DNA from: an uncultured Alloprevotella sp.
Lineage (GTDB): Bacteria; Bacteroidota; Bacteroidia; Bacteroidales; Bacteroidaceae
Reading direction: 5' to 3'
NCBI GenBank assembly: GCA_944320745.1
Contig: CALUIN010000007.1
Location: 1 to 64,000, forward strand
Length of the DNA stretch: 64,000 bases
Shown: one piece after another, positions 26,703 to 33,216 of the stretch
How the letters are laid out: every line of letters begins with the position of its first letter
Position numbering within the stretch: position 1 is the stretch's first letter
Made by a program: the position numbers and the translations under genes
The notes under the pieces: generated by a model
What the model was told of the DNA's origin: nothing
Databases searched by the model: none
Seen by the model: only the letters and a program-made list of their open reading frames with translations

Positions 26703-27581
26703 ATGACCATACTGGAAGAAATCCACGAGCGCATCGCCGCGCTGCGCGCCGCCGGGGTGAGGATGAAAGACATGGCGGCGACCGTCGGCTGGGCCCCTAA
26801 CGTTTTCTCCGCGCTCTACTCCAGCGTCCTGCCGGCCTATCGCGCCGAACTGGCCAAGGGCGCCGCGCCCGAAGCGGCCCTGGACCGCGCGCTGGCCTGC
26901 GTAAACAACGTGTCGCGGCGCCGCCTGCTCGCTTCGGCCGACGCCTTGCGCGACGCCCTGGTCCGCATCGGGCCGCCCGAACGCCCCATGCCGCAGCCCG
27001 CCCTCCCGTTCCTGCAACCCCTGGCCGAGGCCTCGCGCCGCTCCGCCCAGGCGGCCGTGCCCTACGCCGGGGCCTACCTCAGCTACAGCATATCCTCCTC
27101 GCGCCCCGCCCTCAAGGTGGAGCCCTACCTCATTGCCCCCGATGCCGCCCGCCACTTCGTCCGCGTGGTCCACCGCAGCGTCTACGGCTCCGAACACTCC
27201 GGCTTCGCCCTGCTCAACGGGCCGCGCCACCTCTATCTCTCGTTCAACGAGCGCCGGCCGCCAGAGCTCGCCCTTTTCACCATCTACCTGCAAATCCCCC
27301 TTTACGACAATCCCGCTTTCCTAAAGGGGCTTTACCTTTCTTTCGACTACAACTACAACCCCATAGCCCGGCGCATCGTCTTCGTCAAGCAGTCCGCCGG
27401 CGCCGACGCCTTCGGCTCCCTTGAAGCGCGCCTCGTGCCCGAGAGCGACCTATCGCCGCGCGAGCGCTATTTCTTCGACTACACCTGTCAGCCCGCCGAC
27501 GCACTGCGCACGTGCAGCGTGCCCGCACCCCGGCTCGACGAACAGGACCTCGTAGCCGAAAAGCAAATCTTAGGGCTATAA
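26703..27581 (+). CDS. Hypothetical protein with N-terminal HTH-like region, divergent from the phosphonate operon
   Basis: A 292-residue protein. The start at 26703 is chosen because an upstream ATG at 26676 lies within a -7 box (TAACTTTG, 26670-26677). The first 50 residues (RIAALRAAGVRMKDMAATVGWAPNVFSALY) look like a helix-turn-helix with an unusually long recognition part. The remainder is mixed alpha/beta with repeated hydrophobic strands (YLSYSIS, LYLSFNER, LYLSFDYNYN). I do not recognise the family. Placed 205 bases from and divergent to the DUF5690-phnX-phnW operon, it could be its regulator. Confidence 0.6.
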   Translation: MTILEEIHERIAALRAAGVRMKDMAATVGWAPNVFSALYSSVLPAYRAELAKGAAPEAALDRALACVNNVSRRRLLASADALRDALVRIGPPERPMPQPALPFLQPLAEASRRSAQAAVPYAGAYLSYSISSSRPALKVEPYLIAPDAARHFVRVVHRSVYGSEHSGFALLNGPRHLYLSFNERRPPELALFTIYLQIPLYDNPAFLKGLYLSFDYNYNPIARRIVFVKQSAGADAFGSLEARLVPESDLSPRERYFFDYTCQPADALRTCSVPAPRLDEQDLVAEKQILGL

Positions 27582-27593
27582 CGCCGGCGGGCC

Positions 27594-28958
27594 TTAGTCC
27601 AGCGCGTCGGACATGCCGCGAAACAGCTCCGCGCGCTTTCGGCGGTAATACCACACGCCGAAAGCGTCCGCCACCGCCCAGCCGATGGGGATGGACCACC
27701 AGATACCGTGGACGCCAAACGAAGGAATGGCGGCCAGTCCGTAAGCCAATGCCACGCGCAGCCCCAGCGAGAACACCGTCAGCACGACCGACATGCCCGG
27801 CATCCGCACCGCGCGGTAAAAGCCGTAGAGCAGGAACAGATAGCCTATACCCACGTAGAAGCTGCCCTCCACCCGCAGATACTCCACGCCTATGCCGATG
27901 ATCTCCGTCTCACCGGCGGAGAAGAACAGCCCCATCAGCGGCCGCGCGAAGACAAAGACCAGCAGCGACACGACCAGGCTGAAAAGCGTGGTCACTACCA
28001 CCGCGCTCCGCATGGCCCGCCGGATGCGCCCGCGCTTGCCCGCCCCGTAGTTCTGGGCTATGAAGGTGGAAAAGGCGTTACCGAAGTCCTGCACGGGCAT
28101 ATAGGCAAACGAGTCCACCTTTACCGCCGCGGCAAAGGCCGCCATCACCGGCGCCCCGAAGCTATTGACCAGACCCTGCACCATCAGGATGCCGAAATTC
28201 ATGACAGACTGCTGGATGCACGTCAGTGAGGAATAGGACAGGATCTGCGTGAAGTCGCGCCGCCGGAGCCGGACCGTGCCGCCTCCCAGGCGGAACAGCG
28301 GAAAGTGGCGCAGGGCATAAAGGCACAGCCCTATGGCCGAGACGAACTGCGCGATGACCGTGGCCGCCGCCGCGCCGGCCACGCCCGTGTGGAACACCAG
28401 GATAAAAAGAAAGTCCAGGCCGATATTCAGCACCACCGAACACGCCAGAAAAAGCAACGGCGCCACGGAGTTGCCGATGGCGCGCAACAGATAGGCATAA
28501 TAATTATAGAGGAACGTGGCTACAAGGCCGAAGAAGACGACGTAGAGATAGTCGTGCATGAGGCCGTAAAGCTCCGGCGGCGTCTGGAGCGCGCGCACCA
28601 CGGCCCCCACGCCGGCCAGGGCCGCCACGTTGAGCACCAGCGTGACGCCGCCGATGAGCAGCATCGAGGCGGCCACGCTGCGCCTCACGCCGTCCAGACT
28701 GCCGGCACCGTATTGCAGCGACACGACGGCCCCGCTGCCCATGCACAGCCCTATGAAAATGGAATTGAGAAACACCATCAGCGTGTAGGCCGACCCTACG
28801 GCAGCCAAGGCATCGGCGCCGAGGAAGCGCCCCACGATGAGTGTGTCCGCGATGTTGTAGCACTGCTGAAGCAGATTGCCCAGCATGAGCGGCCAGGCAA
28901 AGCGCAACATCGAGCCCGTTATGCTCCCCGTCGTCAGAGGAATAGTCCTGGTAGTCAT
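27594..28958 (-). CDS. MATE-family efflux transporter
   Basis: A 454-residue membrane protein starting MTTRTIPLTTGSITGSMLRFAWPLMLGNLLQQCYNIADTLIVGRFLG; this start fits the family, and a 69-codon in-frame extension upstream runs through noncoding sequence. Twelve hydrophobic segments, two MatE domains (about 17-180 and 240-400). The N-terminal P-L-M-L-G-N-L-L-Q-Q-x-Y block is typical of the DinF/NorM-like branch. These antiporters export cationic drugs or metabolites; the substrate is unknown. The stop codon falls in GGGCCTTAGTCC, which resembles one isolated 21-base repeat unit. Convergent with the HTH-like gene. Confidence 0.88.
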   Translation of the reverse strand: MTTRTIPLTTGSITGSMLRFAWPLMLGNLLQQCYNIADTLIVGRFLGADALAAVGSAYTLMVFLNSIFIGLCMGSGAVVSLQYGAGSLDGVRRSVAASMLLIGGVTLVLNVAALAGVGAVVRALQTPPELYGLMHDYLYVVFFGLVATFLYNYYAYLLRAIGNSVAPLLFLACSVVLNIGLDFLFILVFHTGVAGAAAATVIAQFVSAIGLCLYALRHFPLFRLGGGTVRLRRRDFTQILSYSSLTCIQQSVMNFGILMVQGLVNSFGAPVMAAFAAAVKVDSFAYMPVQDFGNAFSTFIAQNYGAGKRGRIRRAMRSAVVVTTLFSLVVSLLVFVFARPLMGLFFSAGETEIIGIGVEYLRVEGSFYVGIGYLFLLYGFYRAVRMPGMSVVLTVFSLGLRVALAYGLAAIPSFGVHGIWWSIPIGWAVADAFGVWYYRRKRAELFRGMSDALD

Positions 28959-29165
28959 CCTTGCTTTTGTGTTTCCGGGCAGTCTGCCCGCCGGCAAGGG
29001 CGTCCGCTTCCGCCCGTCCTGCCCTTTGTCCGAAGGCCTGCCCCGCGAGTTGTCCGCGGGGCAGGCCTTCGGTTTTTGCATACAAAGGTAGGTAAAACTC
29101 ACGCCGTGCGCAAGGCGGCGGACATAAAAACCCGCGGAATGCCGCGCGCGCCAGCCCCGCGCCAC

Positions 29166-29270
29166 ACGGGCCTTAGCCCCGTGCCGACGAGCCTTAGCCC
29201 CGTGCGAACTGGCCTTAGCCCCGTGCGAACTGGCCTTAGCCCCATGTCGACGAGCCCTGACAGAGCGTCA
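29166..29270 (+). repeat. Array E of the dispersed 21-base repeat, overlapping the end of a gene
   Basis: Four well-conserved units at 29166, 29187, 29208 and 29229 (centre GCCTTAGCCCC in each) and a degenerate fifth at 29250. It is the most regular array in the window. The fourth and fifth units form the last codons and the stop codon of the aldose epimerase-like gene read on the minus strand. Confidence 0.9.
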
Positions 29271-30129
29271 GGACGAAGCCGCCGCGCCACGTCTGGCCCG
29301 GAGCCAGGCGGTTGATAAAGGGGCGCTGGCTCACGTCGCCCTCGAAGCCGATGGGGTCGCACAGGCCGTACCACGGTTCGGCACAGACAAAGGGACTGTG
29401 GACACCCTGCGGCGACCAGAAGAGCCACACGGGCGCCGTGCTTTCCACCCGCGCCAAAGGGCGGCGGTCGGTCCCGAGCACCGTGGCTGCCTTGATCTGT
29501 CCGCCGTCGAATATCAGCGCCTCGTTGGCAAAGGTATCCACGGAGAGGGGCACCAGGCCGTCGGCCGTCAGCGGTACGGGGAAGCGCTCCGGGCCGGTGC
29601 AGCCCTGCTCGCCCGCGCGGAGCACGCCGCGCAGCTCGCCCTCCAGCTTCAGGAAGCCGCTGACAGGCTCGTCCTCGCTGAAGTCTGGCAATGCGATACC
29701 CGGATGTCCGCCCATCTGGAAGAACATCTCCTCCGTCCCGGGATTGTCCACCTCGAAAGCAGCCTCCACGCTCCGCCCGCGCAGCGTATAGCGGACACGC
29801 AGCGCATAAGGCCAAGGGAAAGCCGCCAGGTCCGCCTCCGTCCCCGACAAGCCGAACGTGACGCTATCCGGCCTGCGCTCCAGCACGTCCCACTCGCGCA
29901 GCCGCACAAATCCGTGCTTAGGCAGCGGGTAAGCCTTGCCACCCACGCGGCACGTGGCATTCCACAGCCCGCCCACGGCCGGGAACAAAATCGGCGAGCG
30001 CCCCGACCAGTAGCGCGCGTCGCCCTGCCACATATACTCCGTCCCGGTGCGGACGTCCGTAGCCTGCTGAATCTCGGCCCCGACGGGGCTCACCGTAACC
30101 CTCAGTTCTTCGTTGCAAATCGTTTCCAT
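29236..30129 (-). CDS. Aldose 1-epimerase family protein (LacX-like)
   Basis: A 297-residue protein of the galactose mutarotase-like beta-sandwich fold. Blocks typical of the LacX/YeaD-like branch are present: GAEIQQATDVRTGTEYMWQGDARYWSGRSPILFPAVG (about 18-54), LPKHGFVR (about 68-75, catalytic His) and GGHPGIALP (about 139-147). It probably interconverts sugar anomers; substrate not evident. The C terminus (after FVLTLCQG) is encoded by repeat array E, and the stop TAA at 29238-29236 lies in its fourth unit, so the native end may have been replaced. Confidence 0.85.
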   Translation of the reverse strand: METICNEELRVTVSPVGAEIQQATDVRTGTEYMWQGDARYWSGRSPILFPAVGGLWNATCRVGGKAYPLPKHGFVRLREWDVLERRPDSVTFGLSGTEADLAAFPWPYALRVRYTLRGRSVEAAFEVDNPGTEEMFFQMGGHPGIALPDFSEDEPVSGFLKLEGELRGVLRAGEQGCTGPERFPVPLTADGLVPLSVDTFANEALIFDGGQIKAATVLGTDRRPLARVESTAPVWLFWSPQGVHSPFVCAEPWYGLCDPIGFEGDVSQRPFINRLAPGQTWRGGFVLTLCQGSSTWG

Positions 30130-30240
30130 GGTTTCAATGTATTAGGTTGTGCATCTCCCTGCAAAGTTAAACACAAATGTGGAAGAAAGGCCGCCGGCGC
30201 AGGGCGATGTGGATTTTTTTGAAAAAAAGCCGCAAAAGAT

Positions 30241-30271
30241 TTTGTGCGTACAAAATAAAGCGCTACTTTTG
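30241..30271 (+). promoter_or_regulatory. Predicted promoter of tRNA-Pro(GGG)
   Basis: TTTG at 30241-30244 and TACTTTTG at 30264-30271, 19 bases apart; the tRNA begins 60 bases downstream. Confidence 0.65.
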
Positions 30272-30331
30272 CACTCGCAAAACGGAAGCAAAGGAGACCG
30301 GAAACGGGATCCGTTACGCGAAGCAGACTTT

Positions 30332-30406
30332 CGGGGTGTAGCTCAGTCCGGTTAGAGTACGCGTCTGGGGGGCGTGGGGTCGCTGGTTCGAGTCCAGTCA
30401 CCCCGA
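30332..30406 (+). tRNA. tRNA-Pro, anticodon GGG
   Basis: Cloverleaf by hand: acceptor CGGGGTG/CACCCCG, D arm GCTC-AGTCCGGTTA-GAGT, anticodon stem CGCGT/GCGTG with loop CTGGGGG (anticodon GGG, reads CCC and CCU), T arm GCTGG-TTCGAGT-CCAGT. Discriminator A; CCA is not encoded. The anticodon stem has two G-T pairs. Confidence 0.92.
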
Positions 30407-30420
30407 CAGGTCAACAAGAG

Positions 30421-30463
30421 AAGCCGCAACGCAGCAGCAGCTGTGTTGCGGCTTTCTTTTTTA
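30421..30463 (+). terminator. Terminator after tRNA-Pro(GGG)
   Basis: AAGCCGCAAC and GTTGCGGCTT form a ten-base-pair stem, followed by TCTTTTTT. A standard intrinsic terminator. Confidence 0.85.
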
Positions 30464-30466
30464 TCG

Positions 30467-30505
30467 CACCGCCCGCGCCGGGCGGAAAGGCCGGCGCGGG
30501 CGGTG
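30467..30505. repeat. Thirteen-base-pair perfect inverted repeat, role unknown
   Basis: CACCGCCCGCGCC (30467-30479) and GGCGCGGGCGGTG (30493-30505) are perfect complements. No T-run follows on either strand, so a terminator role is not supported. It sits in the convergent region between tRNA-Pro(GGG) and the DUF2027 gene. Confidence 0.5.
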
Positions 30506-30506
30506 G

Positions 30507-30540
30507 ACAAAAAGAGACGGGCCGCCGAAGCAGGCCCGTC
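30507..30540 (-). terminator. Terminator of the DUF2027 gene
   Basis: On the minus strand GACGGGCC and GGCCCGTC enclose a nine-base loop and are followed by TCTTTTTG. Confidence 0.65.
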
Positions 30541-30608
30541 CTTTACGAGTAGTCCGGCCAGAACTGTTCCCGCGACCACGCTGCCGGCCAGGGGAAGCCC
30601 GGGGGCCG

Positions 30609-31721
30609 TCAGCCCACGATGACCATCGTGGCCCCGTAGCCGTACTCCTGGAAGGAAGCGTCCTGCCAGCGGCACGTCCGGTAGTGGGCCTTGAGTTCCT
30701 TCAGTATGGCGCTTCGCAGCACGCCCTCCCCCTTGCCGTGGATGAAGACTATCTTGCGGCCGCGCTCGTTGCGGTGGGCCTCCATCGTCTCACGGAAGGT
30801 TTTCAACTGAAACTCCAGAATGTCGCGCGGCTGCATGCCGGCAAACGTGTCGAGCAGCTCGCTGGCGTGCAGGTCCACCTCGATCAGGGCGTTGGCGGCC
30901 TTTCTCTCCTCCTTGCGGGCCGGGCTGCGCCGCGGCCGCTCCTCGGTCCGTACGGCGCGGGCGCCGCCTTCGAGGGCTTCCTGCAGGCGCGCGGCGTCAA
31001 CCGTGAACGCGCGGACGGGGCGATCGTCGCGCACGACGGGCACGAGCAGGGCGGGCTGCCCGAAAAAGTCGTTGGCCGTGAAGGCGTTCTGGCGGTAGAA
31101 CTTGCGGGCCTCTACGCGCAGCGGTACATCGTAGACCGGTTTCTGCGCATAGCCCTTGCCGCGCTTGTAGACCATAGCCTGCATGGCCCAGAGCCCTACG
31201 GAGCCGAGCGCATCGCGGTCCAGCTCTTCCAGGAATAGCTTGGAGTTGGGCTCCACCTCGTCCTCGCAGCGCAGGGCGCAGTCCTCCTCGCCGCGAAGGT
31301 AGAGGGCGAAGCGGACATAGTAATTGCAGTCGTTGACCACATAGAGCCCGAAGGCCGACTCGTCGAGATGGTCGGGACGGGTGGGCACGAAGGCCACGTA
31401 GAGCTGCACGGCCTCGCCGCCGCGCCGCTCCAGCGGGGCGGGCCGGAACGTGACGGGCTTCGCGTCCTCGTCGTCGTCGAACGAGCGCGACTCCGTCGTG
31501 GCCTGCTCGCCGCGGAAACGGTTGTCGGCATGGGGCGTGGCAGCCTGGCGGACTTTCGGAATGTTATATTCGTCCGTCTCCACGACGACGCACTCACGCA
31601 CGAGGGTGGGAATGTCAAATCCGTCCTCGTCGCGGATAATGGCGATGTCCTTTCCCTGGAAGCCGGCGACGGTGCCGCCGCCGACTTCGTTAAGGAAACG
31701 TACCTTGTCTCCTACTTTCAT
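30609..31721 (-). CDS. DUF2027/Smr-domain protein
   Basis: A 370-residue protein starting MKVGDKVRFLNEVGGGTV; a 100-codon in-frame extension upstream passes through promoter and repeat sequence and was rejected. The N-terminal part (1-70) is an SH3-like barrel similar to that next to the MutS2 core. The central region matches DUF2027, which is specific to Bacteroidota. The C-terminal 80 residues are an Smr domain (IEVDLHASELLD, HGKGEGVLRSAILKELK), a nuclease fold known from MutS2. RNA or DNA processing is likely; the target is unknown. Confidence 0.88.
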   Translation of the reverse strand: MKVGDKVRFLNEVGGGTVAGFQGKDIAIIRDEDGFDIPTLVRECVVVETDEYNIPKVRQAATPHADNRFRGEQATTESRSFDDDEDAKPVTFRPAPLERRGGEAVQLYVAFVPTRPDHLDESAFGLYVVNDCNYYVRFALYLRGEEDCALRCEDEVEPNSKLFLEELDRDALGSVGLWAMQAMVYKRGKGYAQKPVYDVPLRVEARKFYRQNAFTANDFFGQPALLVPVVRDDRPVRAFTVDAARLQEALEGGARAVRTEERPRRSPARKEERKAANALIEVDLHASELLDTFAGMQPRDILEFQLKTFRETMEAHRNERGRKIVFIHGKGEGVLRSAILKELKAHYRTCRWQDASFQEYGYGATMVIVG

Positions 31722-31757
31722 AGTAAACCTGTTTAGATAGCTTTGATTTTTTCCCTG

Positions 31758-31765
31758 CAAACTTA
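31758..31765 (-). promoter_or_regulatory. Predicted -7 box of the DUF2027 gene
   Basis: TAAGTTTG read on the minus strand at 31765-31758, 36 bases before the start codon at 31721. Confidence 0.5.
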
Positions 31766-31818
31766 CAAAAAAATTCCGTTTCCTCCGCCCGGCGGCGGCG
31801 CCGCTTCGCCGCGTCGTC

Positions 31819-31860
31819 ACCGGCCTTAGCCCCGTAAAGACGCCCATAGGGCCATCCCGA
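31819..31860 (+). repeat. Array F of the dispersed 21-base repeat
   Basis: One good unit at 31819 (GGCCTTAGCCCCGT) and one degenerate unit at 31840 (CCCATAGGGCC). Upstream of the DUF2027 promoter, at the left edge of the ORF-poor tract. Confidence 0.75.
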
Positions 31861-32054
31861 GCGGACACTGCGCGGACAGGCCGTGAAAAAGTGACACTGG
31901 CTGGCCCATCCGGCCACCCCGCGACGGGCACTGCGGCGGAACAGACATTTTTTGCCGGGCGGACCTTTTTTCTTACGCGCATATTTCGTAATTTTGCGTT
32001 GACAAGATTCGGAAACCGCACCGCGGGGCCGTCCCTGCGCCCCGCCTGCAGCGA

Positions 32055-32111
32055 AACGCTTGACCTGCTAATTCAAATACCGCCAAAACCAGCCGTGTAA
32101 TGTCAAGCGTT
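32055..32111 (+). repeat. Stem-loop 1 with the shared loop motif
   Basis: Ten-base-pair perfect stem, 37-base loop. The loop carries CTAATTCAAATACCGCCA three bases after the left arm. The stem is unrelated in sequence to the other two copies. Confidence 0.75.
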
Positions 32112-32126
32112 CAGAGGCTCACGTAC

Positions 32127-32215
32127 AAATGCGTGAACCATTTCAGTCTTAACCACACGCGGGCCACTTGGCGGTAGCCTGAATTAGGGAAGGGACTGCA
32201 AATGGTTCCGCATTT
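32127..32215 (-). repeat. Stem-loop 3 with the shared loop motif, inverted orientation
   Basis: Imperfect stem of about 20 base pairs; on the minus strand the arms are AAATGCGGAACCATTTGCAG... and its partner at 32148-32127. The 45-base loop read on the minus strand carries CTAATTCAGGCTACCGCCA at 32187-32169, six bases after its left arm. On the plus strand a T-run follows, so it may double as a terminator of candidate RNA A. Confidence 0.65.
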
Positions 32216-32220
32216 TTTCT

Positions 32221-32512
32221 TGTCCCGCCCGCAGGCGCTCCGCCGGAAACCGCACGTTTCCCGTCTTCCCACCCTGCCCTTCGCTCTTCCCACTCCGCCC
32301 GCACCGGATGCCGCGGGCCGACCGCACCTATTATTATATAGGAAAGCACGACCGCCCTGCCGCCTGCGCAGACGGGGCGGAAACGGACAAACTGCCCTCT
32401 CGAGACTACAGAATGAGTGCGGCCGGCTGGAATCTTACCAGCCGTTAACAAGGAATTAGCTATATTGTGTAATTTTTCAGCAAAAAATGATACTCCATTA
32501 CGCGAAACTGCT
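32221..32512. other. No gene seen
   Basis: Pyrimidine-rich stretch with a TA-rich patch (32331-32340), a hairpin GGCTGG/CCAGCC near 32425-32443 and an AT-rich segment at 32455-32512. I see no supported coding frame. A 100-codon open frame on the minus strand (32149-32451) has no recognisable features. Confidence 0.5.
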
Positions 32513-32671
32513 TAAATTTGCCTTGAAAAAGATAGCAAAGCAATAACGGCCGGCCCGCACCGGCACGCGCGCTGCAGCCCGTGGCCGGGAAGCCGGCCAC
32601 GCAAGGTGAAACAGGCGCTCACGCCAGGCTGCGGGGAAGCGACCCAACAGGCAAAGGCAGGCCGGTGCTTT

Positions 32672-32725
32672 CTTGTTCTCCTAATTCGAATACCGCCACT
32701 CAACTTCCTTCGGTGTGAGAACAAG
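32672..32725 (+). repeat. Stem-loop 2 with the shared loop motif
   Basis: Nine-base-pair perfect stem CTTGTTCTC/GAGAACAAG (32672-32680 and 32717-32725) around a 36-base loop. The loop begins directly with CTAATTCGAATACCGCCA (32681-32698), which differs from copy 1 at one base. Confidence 0.75.
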
Positions 32726-32955
32726 CAATGCCCGGTCCGCGCCGACAAACGGCGCGGACCGGCAGCATGGCAACGCCCCGCGACGCCTCTGGCAGGAAGC
32801 CCGCGGCGGCAGACACGGCGGGAAGCACGGCCCGGCCTGACGGCGGGCACTGCCCTAAGCCCCCGCGCCATGGAGAACCTGGAAGCACGGCGAGACATAG
32901 AAATCGTCTTTCCACGGTCAATTTATTCCATTCTAATCCGGATTGACGGTTTCGG

Positions 32956-32997
32956 GGAGCATTCTTGGAATTTTTCAAGAATGCTCCTATATTTTTT
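32956..32997 (+). terminator. Intrinsic terminator of candidate RNA B
   Basis: GGAGCATTCTTG (32956-32967) pairs perfectly with CAAGAATGCTCC (32976-32987) and is followed by TATATTTTTT. It has no gene in front of it for more than 1.2 kb on this strand, which is the main argument for a noncoding transcript. Confidence 0.85.
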
Positions 32998-33124
32998 GTC
33001 CGCCAGGCGACCCGCGCGGCAAACCTGCCACCGCAGGCGGCGCACACGGCGGCCAAGGCGGCACGCCGCTCGCCGCAATCAAGAATAATTGCGGACAGGC
33101 GGACGTTATTAGAAAATAAATAAC

Positions 33125-33132
33125 TATCTTTG
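33125..33132 (+). promoter_or_regulatory. Predicted -7 box of the carboxyltransferase gene
   Basis: TATCTTTG at 33125-33132, 84 bases before the ATG at 33217. A GC-rich stretch with several small inverted repeats (33001-33098) separates it from the terminator of candidate RNA B. Confidence 0.55.
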
Positions 33133-33216
33133 CGCCGGTTTGAATGCACACTTTTCCTGCAAATGTGCCGTCAGTCCAACACACCACTTAGCTTATCCAA
33201 CTCAACACATTCAGAT

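Larger units (their letters stand above)
31989..32220 (+). ncRNA. Candidate small RNA A with complementary hairpin loops
   Basis: A predicted -7 box TAATTTTG at 31989-31996 (-33 element weak) precedes three hairpins. GCGGGGC/GCCCCGC lies near 32023-32045. The second is AACGCTTGAC (32055-32064) with GTCAAGCGTT (32102-32111). The third has imperfect 22-base arms, 32127-32148 with 32194-32215, followed by TTTTTT, like a terminator. The loop of the second contains CTAATTCAAATACCGCCA (32068-32085); the loop of the third contains its near complement (32169-32187), so the loops could kiss. No reading frame is supported. Transcription is unproven. Confidence 0.45.
32513..32997 (+). ncRNA. Candidate structured RNA B, about 470 bases
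   Basis: A -7 box TAAATTTG at 32513-32520 (no good -33) and a textbook terminator at 32956-32997 bound a stretch with no supported frame and many stems. GCACCGGC (32557) pairs with GCCGGTGC (32661), enclosing GCAGCC/GGCTGC, GTGGCCGG-GAAG-CCGGCCAC (32581-32600) and GGCG-CTCA-CGCC (32614-32625). Then comes the shared-motif stem-loop 2 (32672-32725) and a 13-base-pair perfect hairpin (32732-32762). I see no match to RNase P RNA, tmRNA, SRP RNA or 6S RNA consensus blocks. Folding and expression need testing. Confidence 0.5.

Noticed and set aside
27582..27600. A tenth repeat array at the MATE gene end
   Set aside because: Only one diverged unit centre (GGGCCTTAGTCC) is visible, and it may be a chance match; kept as a note in the MATE entry.
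29166..29270. Short proteins with the heptad TGLSPVR encoded by repeat arrays
   Set aside because: The 21-base period yields heptapeptides in any open frame, but the frames have no start context, differ between arrays and are interrupted; the repeat acts at DNA or RNA level more likely.
32149..32451. A 100-codon minus-strand frame in the ORF-poor tract
   Set aside because: No recognisable motif, no promoter box ahead of it, and it runs across stem-loop 3.
32513..32997. RNase P RNA, tmRNA, SRP RNA or 6S RNA
   Set aside because: The conserved blocks I know for these (for example GAGGAAAGTCC of RNase P, the tRNA-like end of tmRNA) are absent.
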